Source: Deltaproteobacteria bacterium (lineage in GTDB: Bacteria > Desulfobacterota > Desulfuromonadia > Geobacterales > Pseudopelobacteraceae). Taken from it: 64,000 bases of DNA. The notes under the pieces are model-generated. The model was not told the DNA's origin. It saw nothing but the letters and a program-made list of their open reading frames with translations, and searched no databases. Positions 24,490-31,748 of the stretch are shown here, one piece after another. Position numbers and translations under genes: made by a program. The first letter of the stretch is position 1. Each line of letters begins with the position of its first letter. The stretch covers positions 44,572 to 108,571 of the forward strand of contig JACPFJ010000016.1 in the NCBI GenBank assembly GCA_016182975.1, read 5' to 3'.

Positions 24490-25983
24490 GTGCTTGGAAA
24501 TTATCCGATACTGACCATCATGGTCTTCCTCCCCCTGGCGGGCTGCCTGCTGCTCCTGCCTGCCTGGCGGCATCCGGCCGCGGCGCGCCCCATCGCCCTG
24601 GGCGTGGCGCTGCTGGAACTGGCCCTGACGGGATGGCTGTACTCATCATGGCGGGGGCTGGCGGTGGCTCAAACCGGACTGCCCGGATTCTTCCTGTTGG
24701 AGGACCTCCCCTGGATCGAGGCCTTCGGTATCCGCTACACCCTGGGGCTGGACGGCATCTCGCTCCTGATGGTCATGCTGACCGCCTTCTCCTTCTGCGT
24801 GGCCCTGGCGGTCTCCTGGCGCGCCGTCGGGAAGCGGGTCGGGCTGTTCCTGGCGCTGCTTTTGGCCATGGAGAGCGGCATCATGGGGGTCTTCCTGGCC
24901 CTGGACCTGGCCCTGTTCTACCTCTTCTGGGAGGTGATGCTGATCCCGATGTTCTTCCTGATCGGGGTCTGGGGGCATGGCCGGCGCATCTACTCGACGA
25001 TCAAGTTCTTCCTCTTCACCATGGCAGGCTCGCTCCTGATGCTTTTGGCGATCATCGCCCTGCACCTGATCTACGCCCAGCAGACGGGTATCGCCACCTT
25101 TGCCCTGCACGAGCTGCTGAAGACCCGGCTTCCGGCAGGGACGCAGCTCTGGCTGTTCGCCGCCTTCTTCCTGGCCTTTGCCATCAAGTTCCCGCTCTTC
25201 CCCCTGCACACCTGGCTCCCCGACGCCCACACCGACGCCCCCACGGCGGGGAGCGTCATACTGGCGGGGCTCCTGCTCAAGACCGGCAGCTACGGGTTGA
25301 TCCGCTTCGGCTACCCGCTTTTTCCCGAGGCGGCCCAGCAGTTGACGCCGCTCTTCTACACCCTGGCGCTGATCGGCATCGGCTACGCCTCGCTGGTGGC
25401 CTTTGCCCAGGAGGACATGAAACGGCTGATCGCCTACTCCAGCATCGGCCACATGGGGTACGTGGCCATCGGCATCGCCGCCTGGCAGCCGGTTGCGCTC
25501 ACCGGTTCCATCATCCAGATGGCCAACCACGGGGTGACCACCGGCGCTCTGTTCGCCATGGTGGGGATGCTGGACGAGCGCGCCCATACCCGCGAGATCG
25601 CCTCCTTCGGCGGCCTGTGGGGAAAGGTCCCGCTCTGGTCCTTTTTCTTCCTCTTCTTCTCCCTGGCCTCGGTGGGGCTGCCGGGGCTGAACAACTTCGT
25701 GGGGGAGTTCCTCGTTCTGGCCGGGACCATGAAAAAGGCGCCGCTGGTGGCAGGGCTGGCATTCCTCGGCATCGTCCTGACCCTGATCTACATGGTCAGG
25801 CTGGTGCAGGAGGTCTGTTTCCAGGAGGATAGGCAGCCGCTGTCGCTGGTTGATCTCGACCTGCGCGAGCTCAGCCTGTTGGCCGCGGTGGCGCTGCTGG
25901 TCGTCTGGATGGGTGTCCACCCCGGCCCGCTATTGGACCTGATCCATGCTCCGGTGCAGCTTCTGAGCGGGGGGGTGCCATGA
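24490..25983 (+). CDS. nuoM: NADH-quinone oxidoreductase subunit M
   Basis: 497 residues, 14 transmembrane helices, antiporter-like. Diagnostic segments: YTLGLDGISLLMVMLTAF, FYLFWEVMLIPMFFLIGVWG with the conserved Glu, KFPLFPLHTWLPDAHTDAP, and YSSIGHMGYVAIGI. The GTG at 24490 follows GAGGG; a TTG at 24478 could add four residues. The stop overlaps nuoN by 4 bp. Confidence 0.95.
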   Translation: MLGNYPILTIMVFLPLAGCLLLLPAWRHPAAARPIALGVALLELALTGWLYSSWRGLAVAQTGLPGFFLLEDLPWIEAFGIRYTLGLDGISLLMVMLTAFSFCVALAVSWRAVGKRVGLFLALLLAMESGIMGVFLALDLALFYLFWEVMLIPMFFLIGVWGHGRRIYSTIKFFLFTMAGSLLMLLAIIALHLIYAQQTGIATFALHELLKTRLPAGTQLWLFAAFFLAFAIKFPLFPLHTWLPDAHTDAPTAGSVILAGLLLKTGSYGLIRFGYPLFPEAAQQLTPLFYTLALIGIGYASLVAFAQEDMKRLIAYSSIGHMGYVAIGIAAWQPVALTGSIIQMANHGVTTGALFAMVGMLDERAHTREIASFGGLWGKVPLWSFFFLFFSLASVGLPGLNNFVGEFLVLAGTMKKAPLVAGLAFLGIVLTLIYMVRLVQEVCFQEDRQPLSLVDLDLRELSLLAAVALLVVWMGVHPGPLLDLIHAPVQLLSGGVP

Positions 25984-27383
25984 CGTCCGGCGACATGATG
26001 GCGCTCATGCCCCTGATGATCCTGGCCGGCGGCAGCGTGCTGGTGCTGCTGGCCGGGGCGATCCGGCCGGGCTATTACCTGTACGAAGCGGCCATTGCCT
26101 TCGTGGCCGGCGCCCTTTTCTGGACGGTTGCCGTGCCGGCGGAGGCCACGCTGCCGGGCCTGGCCATGACCCCCTTCGCCCGCTTCTTCGCCGTTTTCCT
26201 CGACCTCGCCGGGATCGTGGCCCTCCTGCTGTCGGCCGCTTACAACCGCAGGCGGGGCATCGTCGGGGAGGAGTTCCCGGCCACGCTGCTCTTCGCCCTG
26301 GCCGCGATGGGGGCGGCCTGCGCCGCAACGGACCTGCTGATGCTGTTTCTCGCCCTGGAGTCGTTCACCTTCGCCTTCTACATCCTGGTGGCCATCGAGC
26401 GCAACTCGGCGCGGGGAGGGGAGGCGGGGCTGAAGTACCTGCTCAACGGTACGCTCTCTGCGGCCATCCTGGCCATGGGGATCGCCCTGCTCTATGCCGA
26501 CCGCGGGACCCTGAGGCTGGCCGAGCTCGTCCCGCAGCCGGGCGGCCCGGCCTTAGAGCCGCTGTTCCTGGTTGGTGTTTGCCTGATCCTGCTGGGCCTG
26601 GCCTTTAAGCTCTCCCTCGTACCGGCCCATCTCTGGACGGCGGACGTCTACCAAGGCGCCCCCGCGCCGGTGACGGCCCTCCTCTCCACCGCCTCCAAGG
26701 GGGCCTCGCTGGCGGCCCTGCTGCTTCTGCTGCCGCTTCTGGCCGGCTGGCAGGGGAGCCACGCCATCCTCTGGTGGCTGGCGCTCCTCACCATGGTCAG
26801 CGGCAACCTGGCGGCGCTGGTGCAGGGGAGCATCAAGCGCATGCTGGCCTGGTCGTCCGTGGCCCAGATGGGCTATGCGGCACTGGCCCTGGTGGTTGCC
26901 CCGTACGGCGGGGCGCGGGCCGCGGCCTTCTACGTCGTGGTCTATGCGGCGGCCGGTCTGGCCACCTTCGGTGCTGTGGCGGTTCTTTCGGACGAGGTCG
27001 AGCGGGACGGGATCGAGGAGTACCGGGGGAGGGGATATGCCAACCCGCTTGCCGGGGCGGCCCTGGCGGTTGGTCTCTTCTCGCTGGCCGGGATACCCCC
27101 TGCGGCCGGTTTCATGGGCAAGTTCGCGGTCTTTGCGGCGGCGCTGCGGGGGGGGGAGACAACGCTGGCGGTGGCCGGCATCCTGACGGCGCTGGTCTCG
27201 GTCTTTTTCTACCTGAAGGTGGTGGTAGCGCTCTACATGCGGCCGGCCGAGGGGGAGGTGACAAACGCCCGTCCGTTGCTGATTTCGGAGATCATCGCCC
27301 TGGCCGTTCCCATGGCCGCCACGCTCTTTCTGGGGGTATATCCCGCGCCGCTGCTGGACCTGTTGATGCGGGTACTGCCTTGA
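25980..27383 (+). CDS. nuoN: NADH-quinone oxidoreductase subunit N
   Basis: 467 residues, the third antiporter-like subunit, ending the membrane-arm block. Typical segments: FLALESFTFAFYILVAIER, FKLSLVPAHLWTADVYQGAPAPVTA, and WSSVAQMGYAALA. Overlaps nuoM (ATGA). It is followed by a hairpin and the convergent mqnD, so the nuo transcript probably ends here. Confidence 0.95.
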   Translation: MTSGDMMALMPLMILAGGSVLVLLAGAIRPGYYLYEAAIAFVAGALFWTVAVPAEATLPGLAMTPFARFFAVFLDLAGIVALLLSAAYNRRRGIVGEEFPATLLFALAAMGAACAATDLLMLFLALESFTFAFYILVAIERNSARGGEAGLKYLLNGTLSAAILAMGIALLYADRGTLRLAELVPQPGGPALEPLFLVGVCLILLGLAFKLSLVPAHLWTADVYQGAPAPVTALLSTASKGASLAALLLLLPLLAGWQGSHAILWWLALLTMVSGNLAALVQGSIKRMLAWSSVAQMGYAALALVVAPYGGARAAAFYVVVYAAAGLATFGAVAVLSDEVERDGIEEYRGRGYANPLAGAALAVGLFSLAGIPPAAGFMGKFAVFAAALRGGETTLAVAGILTALVSVFFYLKVVVALYMRPAEGEVTNARPLLISEIIALAVPMAATLFLGVYPAPLLDLLMRVLP

Positions 27384-27390
27384 ATACGGC

Positions 27391-27417
27391 AGACCGTGGT
27401 TTCTGAAACCTCGGTCT
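27391..27417. terminator. Hairpin between convergent nuoN and mqnD
   Basis: AGACCG and CGGTCT close an inner TGGTTT / AAACC stem with a tight loop. It lies 8 bp after the nuoN stop. There is no clear T-run, so it may be a weak or factor-assisted bidirectional terminator. Confidence 0.45.
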
Positions 27418-27427
27418 GGTCGCTTAA

Positions 27428-28193
27428 CTACATGAACAGCGGGACATCGGAAGCCGGCACGATCCCGGCCCGCTCGGCCCGCTCCAGCAGACATGGTATA
27501 GCGCTTGACCCCTCATCCCCCAGGTCGGTCGCAGATGTAGCTGGCGGCCTCGTCCGGATGGGTGCGGGCATATGCCACGCCGTCGCGCAAGGCCCGTTCG
27601 ACGGCGGCGATGGTCTCACTCCCCAGGGAACGCCTGGCAACTATCCCCCCCAGTGGGATCGGCAGGCCGGTCTTCCCCTCCCACCACTCCCCCAGGTCGA
27701 TGAGCTTGTGCAGGCCGAAACCCTGGTAGGTGAAGCGTGATTCGTGGATGATCAGCCCGGCGTCGGCGTCCCCGCTCAGGACCGCGTCCATGATCTCGTT
27801 GAAGGGCATAACCAGGAAGTTCGCCAGAGTGGGGTCGAACAGCCGCAGGAGCAGCAGGGCGGTGGTGTAGCGCCCCGGCACGGCGATGGTCCCGCCGGCC
27901 AACTCCCGCGGGTCGATGTTGTCCTTCGCCACCAAGAGCGGGCCGCAGCCGCGCCCCAGGGCGCTTCCGGCGCGCAGCAGGGCGTACTCGTCGCGGATGT
28001 GCCCAAGGGCCGCATAGGAGACCTTGCTGACGTCCAGTTCCCCCTTGAGAGCCAGCAGGTTCAGGGTCTCCACGTCCTCCAGCCGCTCCTTGTAGGCAAG
28101 TCCGCCGGTATCCACCAGGCCGTGGACCAGGGGGTAGAACATGAAGGTGTCGTTGGGGCAGGGGGAGAAGCCGAGGGTGAGGGTGTCGTTCAT
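27428..28193 (-). pseudogene. mqnD: 1,4-dihydroxy-6-naphthoate synthase, frameshifted near the C-terminus
   Basis: The first 226 residues match MqnD, the last dedicated cyclase of the futalosine menaquinone route (SPCPNDTFMFYPLVHG, KVSYAALGHI, ASYICD). The frame then stops at 27513. The expected C-terminus (DLGDEG, then ERAERAGIVPASDVPLF, stop at 27428) continues at once in another frame. About 24 residues normally lying between these parts, including the AQE...YVN helix of homologues, are absent. So a deletion not divisible by three broke the gene, unless the sequence is in error. It is coupled to the aminopeptidase gene by a 4-bp overlap. Confidence 0.8.
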
Positions 28194-29320
28194 ATCAGCA
28201 GTCTCCCGTCATCGATGATCACCCGCTCGCTCCCGTTCCCCAGAATGGCGGTCACGGTCGGGTGGTAGAAGACGTAGTCCTCGTGGAACGGCGCGCTTAC
28301 CTGGCCGCCGAAGCCGGAGTTGTCCCCCAGGGCGATGTGGATCGTCCCCATGATCTTCTCCGCCTCCAGCACGTTGTCGGGGCGGCTGGCCTTCTCGTTG
28401 GTGCCGATCCCCAGCTCGGCGATGTTGCGGCAGTTGGCGTTCTCGGCGAACTTGGCCTCCAGCCTGGCCCGCTGGGGGTCGTTTCCCTCGATGGCTACGA
28501 CCTCCCCCTTCTCCACGATCAGCCTGAGCGGTTCGGCCAGCCTGCGGGTCGGCGCCCACTCGATCACCATCACCCCGTGGCTCTGCCCCTCCAGCGGGGC
28601 CAGGTAGGCCTCGCCGGCCGGGAGGTTGCCGAAGCTGCCCGGCTCCGTCAGCAGGCCGTCGTCCCCTCCGGCCCGGCGCCCGATCTTGCAGATCCGCATG
28701 TCGGTGCCGTTGGGGCAGGTGACGCGGAGCCACTCGGCGCGGTTGACCGCCTCCACCAGCCGTGCCGTCCGCGCCGCCAGGGCGTCCCAGTCCACGTCCA
28801 TGGAGCTGTGGAACATCTCCGGGTCGAAGTGCGGAAGAGAGGCGAAACGCGCGCCGCCTGCGCAGGTCAGCGCGCGGTAGCGGGTGTGGCTGGTGGAGTT
28901 GTTGGAGAGGGCGATGATCACCTCGGGCACCGCATCCTTGCCGGCCAGCACGATCTCGGTTGCAGCGGCGACCTCTTCGGGGGAGGCGCTCTTCTCCAGC
29001 AGTCGCGCCAGGATGCCGGCCTCCTCCAGGGCCGCCACCGTCCGGGCGCCGAAGGTGGCCAGCCAGAGTTCCCGCGGTGGCTCGGCCCCCGAGGCCGGGG
29101 TTGCCGGGAACTCCACGAAAGTGCCGCTATGGTAGGTCCTGGCGGAATACCCGGCGGCCTGGCGGGCGGTTGCGTTAAGCAGCACGCGCCGTTCCCGCTC
29201 TGCGCCGGACGCGTCCTCGTCCGGACGGATGGTGTCGCTGAAAACCAGGACGCGCTCACCCGCCCGGATCCCCATATTGGTCTCGAACAGTGACCTGAAT
29301 GCCCCGTCAAGATTTTTCAT
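28190..29320 (-). CDS. M29-family metallo-aminopeptidase
   Basis: 376 residues. C-terminal metal-site segments of the thermophilic aminopeptidase (M29) family are present: IAELGIGTNEKA, then IMGTIHIALGDNSGFGG, then HEDYVFYHPTV. M29 enzymes are cytoplasmic dimers with two metal ions that release N-terminal residues. First gene of an operon with mqnD, which starts inside its stop codon. A role in menaquinone synthesis is not expected; the pairing is probably only positional. Confidence 0.85.
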   Translation of the reverse strand: MKNLDGAFRSLFETNMGIRAGERVLVFSDTIRPDEDASGAERERRVLLNATARQAAGYSARTYHSGTFVEFPATPASGAEPPRELWLATFGARTVAALEEAGILARLLEKSASPEEVAAATEIVLAGKDAVPEVIIALSNNSTSHTRYRALTCAGGARFASLPHFDPEMFHSSMDVDWDALAARTARLVEAVNRAEWLRVTCPNGTDMRICKIGRRAGGDDGLLTEPGSFGNLPAGEAYLAPLEGQSHGVMVIEWAPTRRLAEPLRLIVEKGEVVAIEGNDPQRARLEAKFAENANCRNIAELGIGTNEKASRPDNVLEAEKIMGTIHIALGDNSGFGGQVSAPFHEDYVFYHPTVTAILGNGSERVIIDDGRLLI

Positions 29321-29475
29321 GGCATTAATTCTCCTCTTCGTTCACCGGATAGAAATTGTCCTGTCCCATAGATACCATAGAATCCGTAAAGTTGAAATCA
29401 GCTTGAAATCAGGGTGAGATTCCGGGATATTTTTTCCCTTGATTTCTGGGGTGTTATTATGCTAATCATGCATAC

Positions 29476-29483
29476 TGTATACA
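29476..29483. promoter_or_regulatory. Candidate operator (TGTATACA palindrome) upstream of sfrB
   Basis: An 8-bp perfect palindrome TGTATACA inside ATACTGTATACAATTT, about 80 bp before the sfrB start in an AT-rich 240-bp intergenic region. Such sites are typical of GntR-family (FCD) repressors, but no such regulator lies nearby. The rest of this region holds no gene. Confidence 0.25.
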
Positions 29484-29561
29484 ATTTTCCGGATATATTT
29501 TTTACAATGATTGCAGACACTTAACCCCGCATGGCAGGGGGTCCGGTTTTCGGAGGTTCGT

Positions 29562-31583
29562 GTGGCACAGGTAGTCTTTTCCACGTGGGGCAGGGATGTA
29601 GTAGACAACAGAAACGTTTCCGGCGAGCCGCAGGCGGTCAGCTTCAAACTGCCGGTCGCCTTTGACGGTGAGCGGCCGCTGCGCGCCTTCATGGGGTGGG
29701 ACGGCCTCATCCTCTTCGACAGGGATGTCGATGTGCCGGCCATGACCGCCGAGTACATGCGGCGCGTCCAGACCCTGTACTGTTGCGGCAGGTGCACGCC
29801 CGGCAAGAAGGGGACCAAGGTGCTGATGGACCTCTTCCAGGGTGTGCTGGCCGGCACCGCCAGCGAGGCAGCCCTGGACACGGTCGGCGACCTGACGGAG
29901 CTGCTGAAAAACTGCAAGTGCACCCTCTGCCAGAGCGCCACGGTGCCGGTCTTCGACGCGGTGCGGCACTACCGCGCCGACTTCGTCGCCCGTTTGAACG
30001 ACCGCCGCGCTCCCAAGAGCGCCGACAAGTACATCCACAAGTACACCGCCCCCTGCATGGACCGCTGTCCGGCCCACATCGACATCCCCCACTACATCGA
30101 GGCGATCAAGAACTACCAGTTCGGCGAGTCGCTGGCGGCCGTCCGCGACAACATGCCGCTGCCGTCGGTCTGCGGCCGGGTCTGCCCGCACCCCTGCGAG
30201 TCCGCCTGCCGCCGCAAGAACGTCGACGAGGCCATCAACATCATGGTGCTCAAGCGCTCCGCCTCGGACTACGAGTGGCAGCACAATTTCACACCACCCA
30301 TGCAGCCCAAGCCGAAAAAGGGGAAGACGGTCGGCATCGTCGGCGCCGGTCCGGCCGGCCTGGCCGCCGCCTACTACCTGGCGCTGGAAGGGTACCCCTG
30401 CACCATCTACGAGGCGTTGCCGGAAGGGTTCGGCGGCGGCATGATCGCGGTCGGCATCCCGGCCTACCGCATGCCGCGCCACCTGCTGCAGCGGGACATC
30501 GACATCATCCAGTCCATGGGGGTGGAGATCGTCTACAACTGCCGCATCGGCAAGGACGTCACTCTGCCGGAGTTGAAGCAGAGGCACGACGCCGTGTTCG
30601 TCGCCCCCGGTGCGCACCGCTCCAAACCGATGGGGGTCGAGGGGGAGGACAAGGGGTACAAGGGGTTCCTGACCGGCGGCATCGACTTCCTGCGCGAGGC
30701 CTACATGGGCAAACCGACCGGCATGGGGAAGAAGGTCTGCGTGGTCGGCGGGGGCAATACCGCCATCGACTGCGTCCGCGTCGCCCTGCGCGAGGGGGCC
30801 GAGGAATCGATCCTGCTCTACCGCCGCTCCCGCAAGGAGATGCCGGCCGACTCGTGGGAGGTTGACGGCGCGGACGAGGAGGGGGTCCGGTTCGAGTTCC
30901 AGGTGCTCCCCACCCGGATCGTAGTGGACGACAATGAGCAGGTCACCGGTGTCGAATGCGTCAGGATGGCGATGGGCGAACCGGACGCATCCGGCCGCCG
31001 CCGCCCCGAACCGGTGGCCGGCAGCGAGTTCATCGTCGAGTGTGACACGGTCATCCCGGCCATCGGCCAGGACCCCGACCTAGGCTTCATCCCCCCCGAC
31101 ATGGGGATCGACATCACCAAGTGGAACACGGTGGTCACCAAGTACCTGCCGCTCAAAGACGCAGCAGGGAAGAGCCTGAACGACAGCATGGGCAACCCGC
31201 TTTCCCGCACCCTGATCACCGACTGCGACGGCGTCTTCGCCGGCGGCGACGCCGAGATCGGTCCGCTGACCGTGGTGGCCTGCGTGGGCAACGCCCACCG
31301 CGCGGCCAGGGTCGTCCAGCGCTGGCTGGAGGAAGGCAAGGCCTATCTAAGCGAGGAGGACATCTTCGAGGACCTCCTGACCTACCTGGGGGTGTACGAC
31401 AAGAACGAGCAGGTAGCCTGGCTCGATTCAGCCGGCCGCGCCAACCAGAAAGAGGTCCATGGCCGCGAACGGGCCAGCCTGAAGAACTACCGCGAGGTGG
31501 AGCTGGGTTTCAGCGACAGCACGGCCCAGGCCGAGGCGGACAGGTGTCTGCGCTGTTACAGGATGGCCATGGTGGCGGTGTAG
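29562..31583 (+). CDS. sfrB: SfrB-like NADPH oxidoreductase beta subunit (NuoF-tail/GltD fusion)
   Basis: 673 residues. The N-terminal region (about 60-130) resembles the C-terminal iron-sulfur domain of NuoF (LYCCGRCTPGKKGT, then CKCTLCQ). Next is a GltD-type [4Fe-4S] domain (CMDRCPAHIDIPHYI, VCGRVCPHPCESACRR), then FAD (GIVGAGPAGLAAAYY) and NADPH (CVVGGGNTAIDC) Rossmann domains. This is the layout of Geobacter SfrB, which with SfrA oxidises NADPH and was purified as a soluble Fe(III) reductase. GTG at 29562 follows GGAGG; the ATG/TTG frame upstream is not preferred. A GltD-like paralogue is the alternative. Confidence 0.75.
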   Translation: MAQVVFSTWGRDVVDNRNVSGEPQAVSFKLPVAFDGERPLRAFMGWDGLILFDRDVDVPAMTAEYMRRVQTLYCCGRCTPGKKGTKVLMDLFQGVLAGTASEAALDTVGDLTELLKNCKCTLCQSATVPVFDAVRHYRADFVARLNDRRAPKSADKYIHKYTAPCMDRCPAHIDIPHYIEAIKNYQFGESLAAVRDNMPLPSVCGRVCPHPCESACRRKNVDEAINIMVLKRSASDYEWQHNFTPPMQPKPKKGKTVGIVGAGPAGLAAAYYLALEGYPCTIYEALPEGFGGGMIAVGIPAYRMPRHLLQRDIDIIQSMGVEIVYNCRIGKDVTLPELKQRHDAVFVAPGAHRSKPMGVEGEDKGYKGFLTGGIDFLREAYMGKPTGMGKKVCVVGGGNTAIDCVRVALREGAEESILLYRRSRKEMPADSWEVDGADEEGVRFEFQVLPTRIVVDDNEQVTGVECVRMAMGEPDASGRRRPEPVAGSEFIVECDTVIPAIGQDPDLGFIPPDMGIDITKWNTVVTKYLPLKDAAGKSLNDSMGNPLSRTLITDCDGVFAGGDAEIGPLTVVACVGNAHRAARVVQRWLEEGKAYLSEEDIFEDLLTYLGVYDKNEQVAWLDSAGRANQKEVHGRERASLKNYREVELGFSDSTAQAEADRCLRCYRMAMVAV

Positions 31584-31705
31584 GGAGCGGTCCTTTTCCG
31601 CCCTGAGCCCGCCTTTCAGCGGAATGCCTTGTGCGGCGTACCCTGCGGTACGCCTCCGCGCCATTCCTTGAAAGCCGAACTCAGGACGAAAAACTCCTCG
31701 CTCCC
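31583..31705. repeat. Long inverted repeat in the sfrB-sfrA gap
   Basis: 123 bp bounded by GGGAGCG and CGCTCCC. Arms of about 55 nt pair imperfectly, with matching blocks CCTGAG/CTCAGG, CTTTCA/TGAAAG and GGAATG/CATTCC, around the perfect centre GGCGTACC-CTGC-GGTACGCC. It starts at the last base of the sfrB stop. It could act as an mRNA stabiliser or attenuator between the two subunits, or be a mobile REP-like element. Confidence 0.8.
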
Positions 31706-31748
31706 GTATAAACGTTAAATTAAATAAGATGGATGGAGATATGAAGGC

